Below the pieces are notes generated by a model. It saw nothing but the letters and a program-made list of their open reading frames with translations, did not search any database and was not told where the DNA came from. A stretch of DNA of 64,000 nt from Corynebacterium auriscanis (lineage in GTDB: Bacteria > Actinomycetota > Actinomycetes > Mycobacteriales > Mycobacteriaceae). Numbering within the stretch: the stretch's first letter is position 1; every line of letters begins with the position of its first letter. The stretch covers positions 602,572-666,571 of the forward strand of contig NZ_CP047046.1 of the NCBI RefSeq assembly GCF_030408435.1. Direction: 5' to 3'. This document shows positions 17,385 through 27,342 of this stretch, in pieces. The position numbers were made by a program, and so were the translations under genes.

Positions 17385-20300
17385 GGCACTTACTTTAGCG
17401 GCATGGTTGGATGGTCACATGCCCGTTGACCCGCTGAATAGATTCCATGCCCCCGTGGCAGCATGGTTTCGGGATGTATTTGCCGAGCCAACTGTGGTCC
17501 AACAGCAGGCCTGGGAAGCCATTTCAGCAGGTGAGAACGCTCTGGTGGTGGCGCCCACCGGATCGGGTAAAACGTTGGCAGCTTTCTTGTGGTCGCTTTC
17601 CAAACTCACCGCCCCACAATCTTTTTTCGACGCCTCCCAGCCCTCCCCCTCATCAAAAGTCCAGGGGGGTACAAAAGTTATTTACATCAGCCCGCTTAAA
17701 GCCCTCGGAGTGGATGTTGACCGTAACCTCGCTGCCCCCTTGGCGGGCATTGCACGCACTGCGGCTGCGATGGATGCACCGGTCGCACCTGTCCGTGTCG
17801 GTGTGCGTTCGGGAGATACCCCGCAGTCGGAGCGCGCCAAGTTGCTGCGCCACCCGCCAGAGATCCTGATTACTACTCCCGAGTCCCTGTATCTCATGCT
17901 GACATCGAAAGCAGCGGGCACGCTGCATAGCGTGGAAACCGTGATCGTGGACGAAGTTCACGCGGTTGCGGGAACCAAGCGCGGCGCTCATTTAGCGCTG
18001 TCCCTTGAACGCTTGGACTTCATTGCCCAGCAACCCGTTCAGCGGATTGGCTTATCAGCCACCGTGAATCCCGTAGATACCGTGGCTTCGTTTATGGGTG
18101 GCGATCGACCGGTGCGGATCGTCAATCCACCGTCGTATAAATCGTGGGATGTCACCGTCCGTAGTGTGGTGGAAGACTTCCAAGATCCGCCCCCAGCCGA
18201 GGATGTAGGCCTAGCACAGTTTGAGAACACCACGGATCCCGACGACGGCGCCGCGGGGGACGAACTAGAGGATGAAGCCCTCCTAGGTCCAACACTCATT
18301 GGCGAAGGCGTGGGTGGTAACACCCAGCTGGGGGCGGGTAATCGGGTAGCGAGTGGCGTCGATAAAGAATCGGCCCTACCCCAGCAAAAGAGTGTGTGGC
18401 CGCACGTGCATAAAGCGGTCTACGAGCAGGTAATGGCGAACACCTCCACGTTGGTGTTTGTGAACTCCCGCCGCACCGCCGAGCGTCTGACCGGAGCGTT
18501 GAACGAGCATTGGGCTGCGATTCACGACCCGGAATCTTTGGCAGCTCCCATGCGACGAGACCCCGCACAGCTGATGGCACAATCCACGCGGGTCACCGGT
18601 TCTCCTGCAGTGATCGCGCGGGCGCACCACGGGTCGGTATCCAAAGAGGAACGTGCCGACATAGAACAAGCCCTGAAAGCAGGCACGCTGAAGTGCGTGG
18701 TGGCAACCAGTTCGCTGGAGTTGGGTATCGATATGGGGTTGGTCGACCACGTTATTCAGGTGGGGGCGCCGCCTTCGGTGGCTTCGGCGATTCAGCGGTG
18801 TGGTCGCGCCGGGCACTCCGTGGGTGAAACCAGTAGGGCCACGATCTACCCACTGCACAAGCAAGATGCCGAAGTCGCCACTGTGATTGTGCGCCGGTTG
18901 TTGGCCGGGGAGTTGGAACCCTTGCACGTGGTGAACAACGCACTAGACGTGCTGGCCCAGCACACCGTGGCAGCCACAGCACAGGCCCCCAGCGGCCGGC
19001 TGGATGTGGAGCAGTGGTGGCGCGCAGTACGCCGGGCACATCCGTATGCCGCGCTGCCTCGTGAGGCTTTCGATGGAGTGTTGGAGTTGATTTCGGGGCG
19101 GTATCCCTCGACGGATTTCGCTGATCTTAAAGCGCGCGTGATCTATGACGCCGAGGCAGGAACGCTCGAAGCCCGCCCCGGAGCTCAACGCGTGGCAGTG
19201 ACCAACGGCGGCACCATTCCCGATCGCGGCATGTTTGGGGTGTTTCTCGCTGCCGGTGAAGAAGTTGGTGCCCGGCGCGTGGGCGAGTTGGATGAGGAAA
19301 TGGTGTACGAATCCCGCGTGGGGGACGTATTTACCCTGGGCGCCAGCAGTTGGAAGATCCTGGAGATTAACCGCGACCAGGTTATTGTGGCGCCTGCCGC
19401 GGGGCATACCGGCCGCCTGCCGTTTTGGGTGGGGGACGCAGAAGGGCGCCCTGTAGAGCTGGGTAAAGCCATTGGCGAGCACCGCCGAGCGTGGGGTAAA
19501 GGTAGCTCTGCAGACAATCGGGATGCAGATTTCATCTGCGCTAACACCGTGGCCAACTTAACCGCGTTCTACTCCCAACAGCGTGAGGATACGGGAGTGA
19601 TCCCGGATGAAAAGACCATTGTTGTTGAGCGTTTCCGGGACGAAATCGGGGACTGGCGCGTGATCGTGCACACCCCCTATGGTCGAGGGGTGAATGCGCC
19701 GTGGGCTATGGCTTTATCGGCCCAGCTGCAGCGCACTACGGGGATCGATTCGATGGCGGTGGCCGGGGATGACGGGATGGTGTTGCGTTTGCCCTATTCC
19801 GAGGATCCACCGGGGGAGGAGCTGCTTGCTCGCGATGCGCAGGCTGTGCTGGGTGACGTAATGGATAGTGTGGGGTCATCGGCATTGTTTGCGGGCCGTT
19901 TTCGCGAGTGCGCCGCACGCGCTCTGCTGCTGCCCCGCCGGCACCCGGGCAAGCGCCAACCGCTGTGGCAACAGCGCCAACGTGCTGCGCAGTTGCTAGA
20001 CGTAGCGCGCAATCACCCAGATTTCCCGATCATGGTGGAGACCATGCGCGAATGTATCCACGATGTGTACAAACTGGATGAGCTGGAAGAACTTGTCAAT
20101 TCCCTCCCATCGTTGCGCATCGCCGAGGTCACCACGGAAGGCCCCAGTGCCTTCGCTGAATCACTGTTGTTCACCTACACCAGTGCGTTTATGTATGAAG
20201 GCGATTCCGCCGAACGCGCCGCGGCCCTTGCCGTCGATCCCGCCTTACTGGCCAAGGTGCTCGGGAAATCGGGTGAAGGCTTCCTGTTGGATCCGGTTGT

Positions 20301-22575
20301 TGTTTCTAGGATTGTCGACGCCGCCCAGTGGCGCGCTGAAGGGCGCCGCGCTGGCACGGTGGAACAAGCTGTGGACATGCTGCGGGCGCTGGGGCCTTTG
20401 ACGCTTGATGCCGTTGCCGCACGCCTCGAAAACACGGTGGCAGTCGAGCAGGTGCGCGAATTGGTTCCGAGGCGCCTAGCGGAAGTCAGCTTTGGTGGGG
20501 CGCGCAAGTTGTGCGTGGTGGAGGACATTCCCCTGCTACGTGACGGGTTGGGCGTGCCCGTCCCGCCGGGGGTGGGGGCGGATCCCACGGTCATTGCAGA
20601 TGCGCTTGACCAGCTGGTATTGCGAATGATGAGGCATCGTGGGCCGACCGATGCCGCTACGGTGGCAGCCGAGTTTGGGATGGGTGTAGCCACCGCGGAA
20701 TCCCTGTTGAAACGTTGGGCTGCAGACCGGCGCTTAGAAGCGGGCGTGTTCGTGGAGGCCGGGGCGGCGTCGGATAAAGAGGCAACCACGCAGGTGAAGA
20801 ATGCCACCCAGTACGTGGATGTGGCGATGCTGCGTCGCCTGCGGCAAGCGACGTTGGCGGCCGCTCGAGGTGCAGTGGAACCTGTGACGCGGAAAACGTA
20901 TGCTCGCTTCCTGGCGCAGTGGCATGGCATTGGGAGCGCCGAGCGGTTGGATCTGCCCAGTGTTCTGGAACAGCTGGCGGGATTGGCAATGCCTGCCAGT
21001 GCGTGGGAAACCATGGTGTTGCCTGCGCGTATTCCGGATTATCAGCCCTCGGATCTGGATGACTTGCTGGCCAGTGGCGAGTTTGTAGTGGTGGGGCAAG
21101 GAACCACGGGAGCGAAGGATAGCTGGGTGACCATTGTGCCCGCTGTGTTAAAGGATTATCTGCTGGCCGGGCGTGGTCCGGCTGCAGAGGATGTGGCAGT
21201 GGAAGTGGGTATCGTCGCTAATCAGCTGTTGGAGAAACTGCGTGGGGGCGGTGCGTATTTGGCCAGTGAACTGGCCGCGGTGACCGGCATTGGGCATAAG
21301 GAATTGGATGCGGCGCTGTGGGAGTTGTTTGATGCCGGGTTGGTAGCTCCGGATTCTTTCGCGGCCTTGCGCGCACGGTTAACAGAGGCTGGCAGTAGCG
21401 GAAAGCAGGCTCACCGGGCGCCGCGACGGGATCGCGGGCGAGGTAGTAGCAGTTCGGCGACCGGAAGGTTGCGGATGGGGCGCGGACGCTTTTCGCACGC
21501 GATGATGAGCCAAGAAGCCGCGCAGCGCACCCGTGAGGCACGGGCGGCCTTAAACGCTCACAGCGGTGTGCCTGGACGATGGTCCGCGGTGCGACCTGTG
21601 GACCCGTCGACTCATGGCAGGACCAGCGAGTCTGTGGACAATGGTGTGACTGGGGCTGGTACGCGCGGGGCCGGAGCTGGGGGCGTGGCTAATGTGGTTG
21701 CTTTTGATGCGGGCACTCTTGATGCGGGTGCTGCTGGCACAAGCGCGGCTCATGCGGGTGCTTTTGATGCGGGCACTCTTGATGCGGGTGCTGCTGGCAC
21801 AAGCGCGGCTTATGCGGGTGCTATTGATGCGGGCACTCTTGATGCGGGTGCTGCTGGCACAAGCGCGGCTCATGCAGCTAGTGCTCGTGCGGGCATTTCC
21901 ACAGTTGCTGCCGCAGAGGTTGCTGCCGTTAACGGTGAAGCGTGGATCGACCGCTACGCCGTTGTAACCCGCGGGTCCATCGTTGCAGAAAAAGTCGAAG
22001 GAGGTTTCGCGCAGGCATATCGAGTGTTGAGCGCGTGGGAGGATTCCGGCGCGGTGCTGCGCGGGTACATCATTGACGGCCTAGGCGGCGCACAGTTTGC
22101 GCCTCGGGAAGTTATCGACGCCCTGCGGCGTACCGAAGACGGCAAATCATCGGGGAACGCGGATGCGGACTCGCAACCCTATGTGCTAGCTGCCGTCGAC
22201 CCGGCCAACCCTTTCGGGGCTGCACTGCCGTGGCCCGCAGTGCAAGGAGCAGATGATAGCGATGTGCACCTGAGCCGTACAGCCGGTGCACTGGTCGTGA
22301 TCCGGAATGGAGAACTGTTGGCGTATGTGGGCCGGGGCGGCAAGAGCATTAATGTGTTCGCCATCGAAGCGGACTTGAATTTCGGTGACGCGGAAGACGA
22401 GGTGACCCATGCGGTGCCGTGGGTAGTGGAGGCCATGGCGGCGTCGGTTAAAAAGGGCAGATTGACCCCCGTGGCAATTGAAAAGATCAACGGAGTACCT
22501 GTCATGGAGGCGAAGCTGCAGCCGTGGACAGCGGCGGGGGCGAGGCTAACGCCGAAGGGATTGACCATAAAATAG
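17383..22575 (+). CDS. lhr: Large ATP-dependent helicase, Lhr family
   Basis: A 1730-residue SF2 helicase, one of the largest bacterial helicases, thought to act in DNA repair. Motifs: Walker A APTGSGKT at 57-64, DEVH at 190-193 and QRCGRAGH at 471-478, then the WH and Lhr-specific C-terminal regions (LPFWVGDAEGRP, RFRECAARALLLPRRHPGKR). An acidic insert lies at about 265-320. Residues 1440-1499 are three 20-residue repeats (AFDAGTLDAGAAGTSAAHAG type) in the linker before the conserved end. Starts at 17383 and 17419 are both possible; family members usually begin near the second. Confidence 0.93.
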   Translation: MALTLAAWLDGHMPVDPLNRFHAPVAAWFRDVFAEPTVVQQQAWEAISAGENALVVAPTGSGKTLAAFLWSLSKLTAPQSFFDASQPSPSSKVQGGTKVIYISPLKALGVDVDRNLAAPLAGIARTAAAMDAPVAPVRVGVRSGDTPQSERAKLLRHPPEILITTPESLYLMLTSKAAGTLHSVETVIVDEVHAVAGTKRGAHLALSLERLDFIAQQPVQRIGLSATVNPVDTVASFMGGDRPVRIVNPPSYKSWDVTVRSVVEDFQDPPPAEDVGLAQFENTTDPDDGAAGDELEDEALLGPTLIGEGVGGNTQLGAGNRVASGVDKESALPQQKSVWPHVHKAVYEQVMANTSTLVFVNSRRTAERLTGALNEHWAAIHDPESLAAPMRRDPAQLMAQSTRVTGSPAVIARAHHGSVSKEERADIEQALKAGTLKCVVATSSLELGIDMGLVDHVIQVGAPPSVASAIQRCGRAGHSVGETSRATIYPLHKQDAEVATVIVRRLLAGELEPLHVVNNALDVLAQHTVAATAQAPSGRLDVEQWWRAVRRAHPYAALPREAFDGVLELISGRYPSTDFADLKARVIYDAEAGTLEARPGAQRVAVTNGGTIPDRGMFGVFLAAGEEVGARRVGELDEEMVYESRVGDVFTLGASSWKILEINRDQVIVAPAAGHTGRLPFWVGDAEGRPVELGKAIGEHRRAWGKGSSADNRDADFICANTVANLTAFYSQQREDTGVIPDEKTIVVERFRDEIGDWRVIVHTPYGRGVNAPWAMALSAQLQRTTGIDSMAVAGDDGMVLRLPYSEDPPGEELLARDAQAVLGDVMDSVGSSALFAGRFRECAARALLLPRRHPGKRQPLWQQRQRAAQLLDVARNHPDFPIMVETMRECIHDVYKLDELEELVNSLPSLRIAEVTTEGPSAFAESLLFTYTSAFMYEGDSAERAAALAVDPALLAKVLGKSGEGFLLDPVVVSRIVDAAQWRAEGRRAGTVEQAVDMLRALGPLTLDAVAARLENTVAVEQVRELVPRRLAEVSFGGARKLCVVEDIPLLRDGLGVPVPPGVGADPTVIADALDQLVLRMMRHRGPTDAATVAAEFGMGVATAESLLKRWAADRRLEAGVFVEAGAASDKEATTQVKNATQYVDVAMLRRLRQATLAAARGAVEPVTRKTYARFLAQWHGIGSAERLDLPSVLEQLAGLAMPASAWETMVLPARIPDYQPSDLDDLLASGEFVVVGQGTTGAKDSWVTIVPAVLKDYLLAGRGPAAEDVAVEVGIVANQLLEKLRGGGAYLASELAAVTGIGHKELDAALWELFDAGLVAPDSFAALRARLTEAGSSGKQAHRAPRRDRGRGSSSSATGRLRMGRGRFSHAMMSQEAAQRTREARAALNAHSGVPGRWSAVRPVDPSTHGRTSESVDNGVTGAGTRGAGAGGVANVVAFDAGTLDAGAAGTSAAHAGAFDAGTLDAGAAGTSAAYAGAIDAGTLDAGAAGTSAAHAASARAGISTVAAAEVAAVNGEAWIDRYAVVTRGSIVAEKVEGGFAQAYRVLSAWEDSGAVLRGYIIDGLGGAQFAPREVIDALRRTEDGKSSGNADADSQPYVLAAVDPANPFGAALPWPAVQGADDSDVHLSRTAGALVVIRNGELLAYVGRGGKSINVFAIEADLNFGDAEDEVTHAVPWVVEAMAASVKKGRLTPVAIEKINGVPVMEAKLQPWTAAGARLTPKGLTIK
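21700..21890 (+). repeat. 60-bp in-frame tandem repeat in lhr, three copies
   Basis: Exact 60-bp periodicity with one or two changes per copy, encoding 20-residue Asp/Gly/Ala-rich units. It expands a flexible linker without shifting the frame. Confidence 0.95.
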
Positions 22576-22747
22576 GTGCCTGAGCTGACTTGGGCGCATT
22601 GGCCGAGGCTAACAACAACACTGGGTGGTTGCCCCCCGGCCGAGGGCTGGACCTGTGAAAACAATGGCTGATGCGACGAGGAATTCAGTTGCCCAGCTCA
22701 GTGATACAGCAGACCAACCGCCCGCCGAAAAGAGGAGGCCTACGCTA

Positions 22748-23596
22748 GTGCCAGAGGGTGATTCCGTACTGCAGTTATCGAATCGGTTGCAGTGGATGAC
22801 TGGCCGGACCGTGACGAAAACCGATATCCGAGTGCCACAGTTTTCGACGGTGAACTTGGATGGTCAGCGGGTACAGCGTATATGGCCCTATGGCAAGCAC
22901 TTATTCATGCACATTGGTGAGACGATCGTGCACACGCACTTGAAGATGGAAGGTGTGTGGGCGATACATAAGGCCGGTACGCGGTGGCGGAAACCGGGGT
23001 ATACCGCGCGGATTGTATTGCGGTTTAGTCCCCAGTATGAGGGCGGGGCCGATATAGAGATTGTGGGCCATGAACTGGGCTTTGTTCGTGTGTTTCCCGC
23101 AGGGGAGTACTCTACGGTGATTCGTGAATTAGGGCCCGACATTTTAGACCCTGATTGGCTTGAAGATGGGTTGGCGGAATGCGTAGAGCGGATCATGGCT
23201 CGGCCGGATCGAGCGTTGGGGGCGGCTTTGCTGGACCAGTCCAACGTGGCTGGTATCGGCAATGAATACCGGGCGGAGATCATGTTCTTGCTGGGGTGGC
23301 ATCCGGCCATTCCGGTGGCGGCGGTGGGCAGAGGAGGGGTTCAGCGCGCGCTGGAATTGTCGCGACGTGTGATGTGGGAAAACCGGTTGGAACCAGTACG
23401 GATCTTCACAGGTGACAAGAGGCCTGGACAGGGGACGTATGTTTTCGGTCGCGCCAATAAGGCGTGCCGCCGGTGCGGGCAGCCGATTGCCAAAGGAAGC
23501 TTAGGGGGGCGATTCGCAGGTGGCGATGCACACTTGGATACCAACGAATTGGAACGGATCATCTGGTGGTGCCCGCAGTGTCAGCAGCTTCCATGA
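22748..23596 (+). CDS. Fpg/Nei-family DNA glycosylase (Nei2-like)
   Basis: A 282-residue base-excision repair enzyme that removes oxidised bases and cuts abasic sites. In this family the N-terminal proline after Met is the nucleophile, so translation must start immediately before PEGD. That fixes the GTG at 22748, which has AGGAGG 9 nt upstream, although the frame is open 41 codons further. P2, E3 and a conserved lysine near residue 50 (YGKHLF) are present, and the C-terminal zinc finger is CRRCG...CPQC. Downstream of lhr by about 170 bp. Confidence 0.93.
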   Translation: MPEGDSVLQLSNRLQWMTGRTVTKTDIRVPQFSTVNLDGQRVQRIWPYGKHLFMHIGETIVHTHLKMEGVWAIHKAGTRWRKPGYTARIVLRFSPQYEGGADIEIVGHELGFVRVFPAGEYSTVIRELGPDILDPDWLEDGLAECVERIMARPDRALGAALLDQSNVAGIGNEYRAEIMFLLGWHPAIPVAAVGRGGVQRALELSRRVMWENRLEPVRIFTGDKRPGQGTYVFGRANKACRRCGQPIAKGSLGGRFAGGDAHLDTNELERIIWWCPQCQQLP

Positions 23597-24220
23597 ATCG
23601 CGTTGTCAGGGAACTGGAAGAGCTTCGGCAGCTTTGGGGGTGGCTATTGGGGGTGAAGCTGGCTGCGAGCTGGGTTTGGTGAAGTTGCAGGTGAGAGGAG
23701 TTAACCTAAAGTTCATTTTGAGGCGGTGTGGGGTGAGGGTGGGGCGTAGAACGGTTTTTGTCTCGAAACTGTTGATCAATCACGGATTGTCCTACGTTTC
23801 TTAAAGTATATAATGACTGCGCCGGGTACTGCGCGGGATATATTGCCGATGAGCAGCAAGTTAAGTGTGGGGTGATTGTTGGAGACTTCATCGGAGTTAC
23901 CTGACTGTTATGTAGTCCCCGAGGGTTCGACCTTGCAGGTTGTGGATGGTTTTGGTTATCGCGAGGTTAACTCCCATGGAAGCGCGGCGCGGTGGTGTTA
24001 TCAATTTAGTTCAACAATTTTCATTCAGTTTGTTCTAAACTCGGCTCTTGTCACTAGTTGTCAGAGAGGGATTCCCGAGGAAAAGTGTGGAGCACTATTG
24101 CTGGGTTGTGTTGAGTAACGTGGCGTGTTGCGCAACGCGGATTCTGGGGAAGCGCTTTCGGAAAATGGCAACTCCGCCCGCCCGAGACTGAATCCAGTCC
24201 AAGCACACAGGAGATTTCCT
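23597..24220. other. AT-rich intergenic region before the secreted pair
   Basis: About 620 bp without a convincing gene. It contains an orphan promoter at 23787-23814 and two inverted copies of an 11-bp sequence, GGAGTTAACCT (23697-23707) and AGGTTAACTCC (23964-23974). An 80-codon frame at 23876-24118 starts with TTG and looks like no protein family. The secreted-protein promoter probably lies after 24000, where TAAACT occurs near 24036. Confidence 0.5.
23787..23814 (+). promoter_or_regulatory. Orphan sigma-A promoter
   Basis: TTGTCC (23787-23792) and a consensus TATAAT (23809-23814) are 16 bp apart. The first credible gene downstream starts 400 bp away, so this promoter would make a very long leader or a separate small RNA. 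Confidence 0.45.
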
Positions 24221-24916
24221 ATGAACACCGTTCGCAAGATGGCTTCTGCTACCGCTGCTGGCCTGATGTTGGCAGCTGCTGCAGCTGGAACCGCCCAGGC
24301 TGCCACCTCCGAGGAGCACTACCCGGAGACTCCCAAGCTGAACCCAACGCTGCCCATCATCAACACCTACCGTGGCGATGATCACCTGAAGGCAAACATC
24401 CTCAACCCAAAGCCAGTGTGTAACGCCCTCGAGGACTACCGCACTGTGATCTACCGCGTGGATGACAAGTTCATGCCAGCCGGAACCATTTCCGCTACCA
24501 ACCAGACCAAGAACACCATCCCTCTGACTCAGGAACTGTCCAAGACGCAGTCTATCTCCCTGACCGTCAAGGGTGATCGCACTGAAACCGTATCCGCCAA
24601 CCTCGGCGGTGAGGCTTCTGCCAAGGACGGCAAGGGCTCTGTGGGAATCGCTTATGAGCTGGCACAGACCATCGGCGCGGAGGCTTCCTACTCCCTATCC
24701 TGGCAAGTTGGCCAGACTGTCGGCCCATACGATGTTCCGGCTGGTCACACCGGTGAGGCCACCTACGGGTTCCGTGTTATCAACATGACCGGTACCCAGC
24801 AATTCTGCAAGTCCAACGGCACGTGGTCCACCCCAACTGCTTGGTCCGCTCTGACTCCAATCAAGAACCAAGTCAACGTCAAGCTCTACAAGAACCCAGC
24901 TGACTCCGCTAAATAA
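24221..24916 (+). CDS. Secreted beta-rich protein, possible aerolysin-like fold
   Basis: A 231-residue protein with a clear signal peptide (basic NTVRK, Ala-rich core, AQA cleavage after residue 27). The mature part has two cysteines (C67, C196) that could form a disulfide. Residues 110-190 alternate polar and small residues, with SISLTVKGDRTETVSANLGG, then IGAEASYSLSWQVGQTVG and VPAGHTGEATYGFRVINMTG. The last pattern is reminiscent of aerolysin/ETX-MTX2 pore-forming proteins, but I regard that as a hypothesis. SD CAGGAG precedes the ATG. The next gene encodes another secreted protein. Confidence 0.75.
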   Translation: MNTVRKMASATAAGLMLAAAAAGTAQAATSEEHYPETPKLNPTLPIINTYRGDDHLKANILNPKPVCNALEDYRTVIYRVDDKFMPAGTISATNQTKNTIPLTQELSKTQSISLTVKGDRTETVSANLGGEASAKDGKGSVGIAYELAQTIGAEASYSLSWQVGQTVGPYDVPAGHTGEATYGFRVINMTGTQQFCKSNGTWSTPTAWSALTPIKNQVNVKLYKNPADSAK

Positions 24917-25079
24917 AAAGTCACTCAGTAAAAGCGACGTGAAGCAATAGCGACGCTTCTAGAAGACGGCGTAATAAGAGCATCGCGAATTATAACGGCG
25001 CTAAACAAAACGGAGCTGACCACAAAGGCCATCCGTTACAACTCCACTGACCTCTGACCCACCAAAGGGAGAAAACACC

Positions 25080-25700
25080 ATGAAGAAGTTCGCAACGCGC
25101 GTTGCAACCGCGGTTGTCATTGGCGCAGCTGCACTGTCCGGCACCGCTGTGGCTGGTGCTGCTGAGACCCCAACTGCAGAGACCACGGCACCAACTGCTG
25201 GCACCACTGCGCCGGCTACGGGCGAAAAGTATGACCTGGAGCCAGCCATCCGTGTGGCGGGTGGCAAAGTTCCTGGTTACGCAGGCTTGGTTTCTGTCTC
25301 GGCCGTCAACGTTGGCACCGAGGACTACTACGCTGAGTTCCCCGCCATCACTTTCCGCATTGAGGTGAAGACCGAATCGGGCCCACAGGGCGTGGATCGC
25401 CTCATCACCCCTGGTTACTTCAACGGCGCTTACACCCGTGACCTGGGCTTCGACCGCGCCACGTCCACCCGCACTTTCGAAGTGACGCTGTCCAACCCAA
25501 TCGAGGCTGGCGAAGGCCGCCTGATCGCTAACCTGAACTTCGGCGACGGCGCCACCAAGAAGGGGCGCATCGTTAACTACATCACCGTGACCCAGGTTGG
25601 TCGCCTGGCCGACGACAAGTCCACTGGAAACGACCAGAACATTGACTCTCGTGAGGTCACCAAGACCGATACTGGTCGTTCCAACAAGGGGCTGTTCTAA
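25080..25700 (+). CDS. Secreted protein of unknown function
   Basis: A 206-residue exported protein. A signal peptide (MKKFATRVATAVVIGAAAL, cleavage near 27-28) is followed by a Thr/Pro/Ala linker (about 29-48) and a beta-rich domain without cysteine: VSVSAVNVGTEDYYAEFPA, FRIEVKTESGPQG, FEVTLSNPIEAGEG. The C-terminus is polar, with no sorting signal or membrane anchor, so it is probably released. SD AAAGGGAG is well placed. The 163-bp gap after the upstream secreted gene and the shared strand suggest co-expression. Confidence 0.75.
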   Translation: MKKFATRVATAVVIGAAALSGTAVAGAAETPTAETTAPTAGTTAPATGEKYDLEPAIRVAGGKVPGYAGLVSVSAVNVGTEDYYAEFPAITFRIEVKTESGPQGVDRLITPGYFNGAYTRDLGFDRATSTRTFEVTLSNPIEAGEGRLIANLNFGDGATKKGRIVNYITVTQVGRLADDKSTGNDQNIDSREVTKTDTGRSNKGLF

Positions 25701-25740
25701 TACAGACCCTTTTCTCCAAAGGGCATTCCTCCGTGAGGGA

Positions 25741-27339
25741 TTATCTCTTTCTATGCGGTCGTCCGGTTAACGACCGCATGGCTTGATCCGCAATCTCCTC
25801 ACCGGCGCCGGCGTAGATATTCACAGCTACGTCGGCGCCATTTTGTAGAAAACCCTCCTGCGCGCTCTCGTAGAGCGCGGTGGTGGCGACGACGACTTCA
25901 TCGCCACGGTTTTCACGAATCCGCTTCACAATCTGAAGGGTCTTCCGTGGGGAAGGCAGTGCGAGCACGATCAACTTAGGTTGCTTCTGTAGATCAATGC
26001 GGTGCCACAATTCTGGATCGCTTGCATCGCCCGGGATGATTTCAAAACCGTGTTTATTCAGGTATTCAATTCGGTCTTCATCGAATTCGATGCCATACAC
26101 CTTCATACCGTGTTGCTGTGCCAGTCTACGGTAGGCACCTTCCCCAACGCGCCCCATGCCCAAAATGATGGCATCTGCATCGGCAATGTGTACCGTTTTC
26201 TCATCCGGAGCTAGCGCGCTATCGGGCCGCGGTGGAATCAGCATTCTCATGATCTTGAGAATCGCTTCTTCCTTGCGGGTGACTAACGATCCAGAAATGA
26301 AGCTAGCCGCCACTGCGATGGCCATAATCGAATTCCATTCTGCACCGAGGACTCCATTGGCGACCGCGACAGACGTAATCAATAACCCGAATTCCGAGTA
26401 GTTGGCCAAGGTCAACCCGGAAATAGCACTAGTGCGTGCGGACATTCCGCAGCGCTGCAAGATGATTACGAATAGCCACGCCTTGGGAATCAACAAAAGG
26501 GTGAGGATCCCGGCGATAATGAATCCACCCGGTCCAGGCAATCCCCCCAGGCCAATCTGGATAAAGAAGGCGACGAGCAGCAATTCGCGCACGCTTAACA
26601 AGGCCTTGAACATTCGTTCCGCAAGGGGATGACCGGATAGCAAGATCCCAGCGATCATGGAACCCAAAGAACCGGACAGTCCCCCTAGTTCGAAAACGGA
26701 ATACGAGGCCACTGCGATTCCCACACCGGTGAGAACCAGCAGTTCCGTGCGGAAGATTCGATCCGGCAATCGACTAATTTGTGGCCGCAGCAACAATACT
26801 AGTGGCAGCGCCAAAGCCCACGGCTCGGGCACCTTCCCAGAAGTCAGCACTAGCACGCCCACCGAAATGATGTCTTGCAAGACCAGAACACCGATTGCAA
26901 TACGGCCGATCGCCGAACCATTGCGGTTGTTCTCCGCGAGCTGCGACATTACGAAAATGGTCGAACTGAAGGATGTCGCCACGCCGATATAGGCCAGGGC
27001 CGTCCAACTCAGACCGGTCAATTCACGCAGAGGCAGCAAACCGATCAACGCGAAGAGTCCCGCAAAGACCACAGTGTTAGCAAGTGCATGGCCGAACGCG
27101 GAAGCAGCAATACGGGGTTTGGAAATGTCCCGGGGATTGAGCTTCAACCCGATCGTGAACAGCAAGGTGGTCACGCCGAGTTCGGCGATGACGTCAATAG
27201 AAGGGATTTCTTCCACACCCGTCGCGCTGATCGCGAATCCAGCTGCCAGAAATCCAAGTAGTGGGGGAAGCCGCAGAAGTGAGGCGCCTAAACCCCCGAT
27301 GATGGAAAAGAGGAGAGTGAGTAGATAGGCAGAGTTCAC
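25741..27339 (-). CDS. Kef-type monovalent cation:proton antiporter (CPA2) with TrkA-N domain
   Basis: A 532-residue membrane protein that would exchange K+ or Na+ for protons. About 12 membrane segments fill residues 1-365, including the CPA2 motif GVATSFSSTIFVMSQL. A cytosolic Rossmann domain follows (AIILGMGRVGEGAYRRLAQ, then YGIEFDEDRIEYL), which in Kef proteins senses NAD(H) or glutathione conjugates. It begins 3 bp after the pgi stop, so the two are likely co-transcribed. Confidence 0.88.
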   Translation of the reverse strand: MNSAYLLTLLFSIIGGLGASLLRLPPLLGFLAAGFAISATGVEEIPSIDVIAELGVTTLLFTIGLKLNPRDISKPRIAASAFGHALANTVVFAGLFALIGLLPLRELTGLSWTALAYIGVATSFSSTIFVMSQLAENNRNGSAIGRIAIGVLVLQDIISVGVLVLTSGKVPEPWALALPLVLLLRPQISRLPDRIFRTELLVLTGVGIAVASYSVFELGGLSGSLGSMIAGILLSGHPLAERMFKALLSVRELLLVAFFIQIGLGGLPGPGGFIIAGILTLLLIPKAWLFVIILQRCGMSARTSAISGLTLANYSEFGLLITSVAVANGVLGAEWNSIMAIAVAASFISGSLVTRKEEAILKIMRMLIPPRPDSALAPDEKTVHIADADAIILGMGRVGEGAYRRLAQQHGMKVYGIEFDEDRIEYLNKHGFEIIPGDASDPELWHRIDLQKQPKLIVLALPSPRKTLQIVKRIRENRGDEVVVATTALYESAQEGFLQNGADVAVNIYAGAGEEIADQAMRSLTGRPHRKR

Positions 27340-27342
27340 ATG

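Noticed and set aside
23701..23709. DtxR iron box at TTAACCTAA
   Set aside because: Only one half of the consensus is present.
23876..24118. 80-codon frame from a TTG start before the secreted pair
   Set aside because: Weak start, four scattered cysteines, no recognisable domain; more likely part of a leader.
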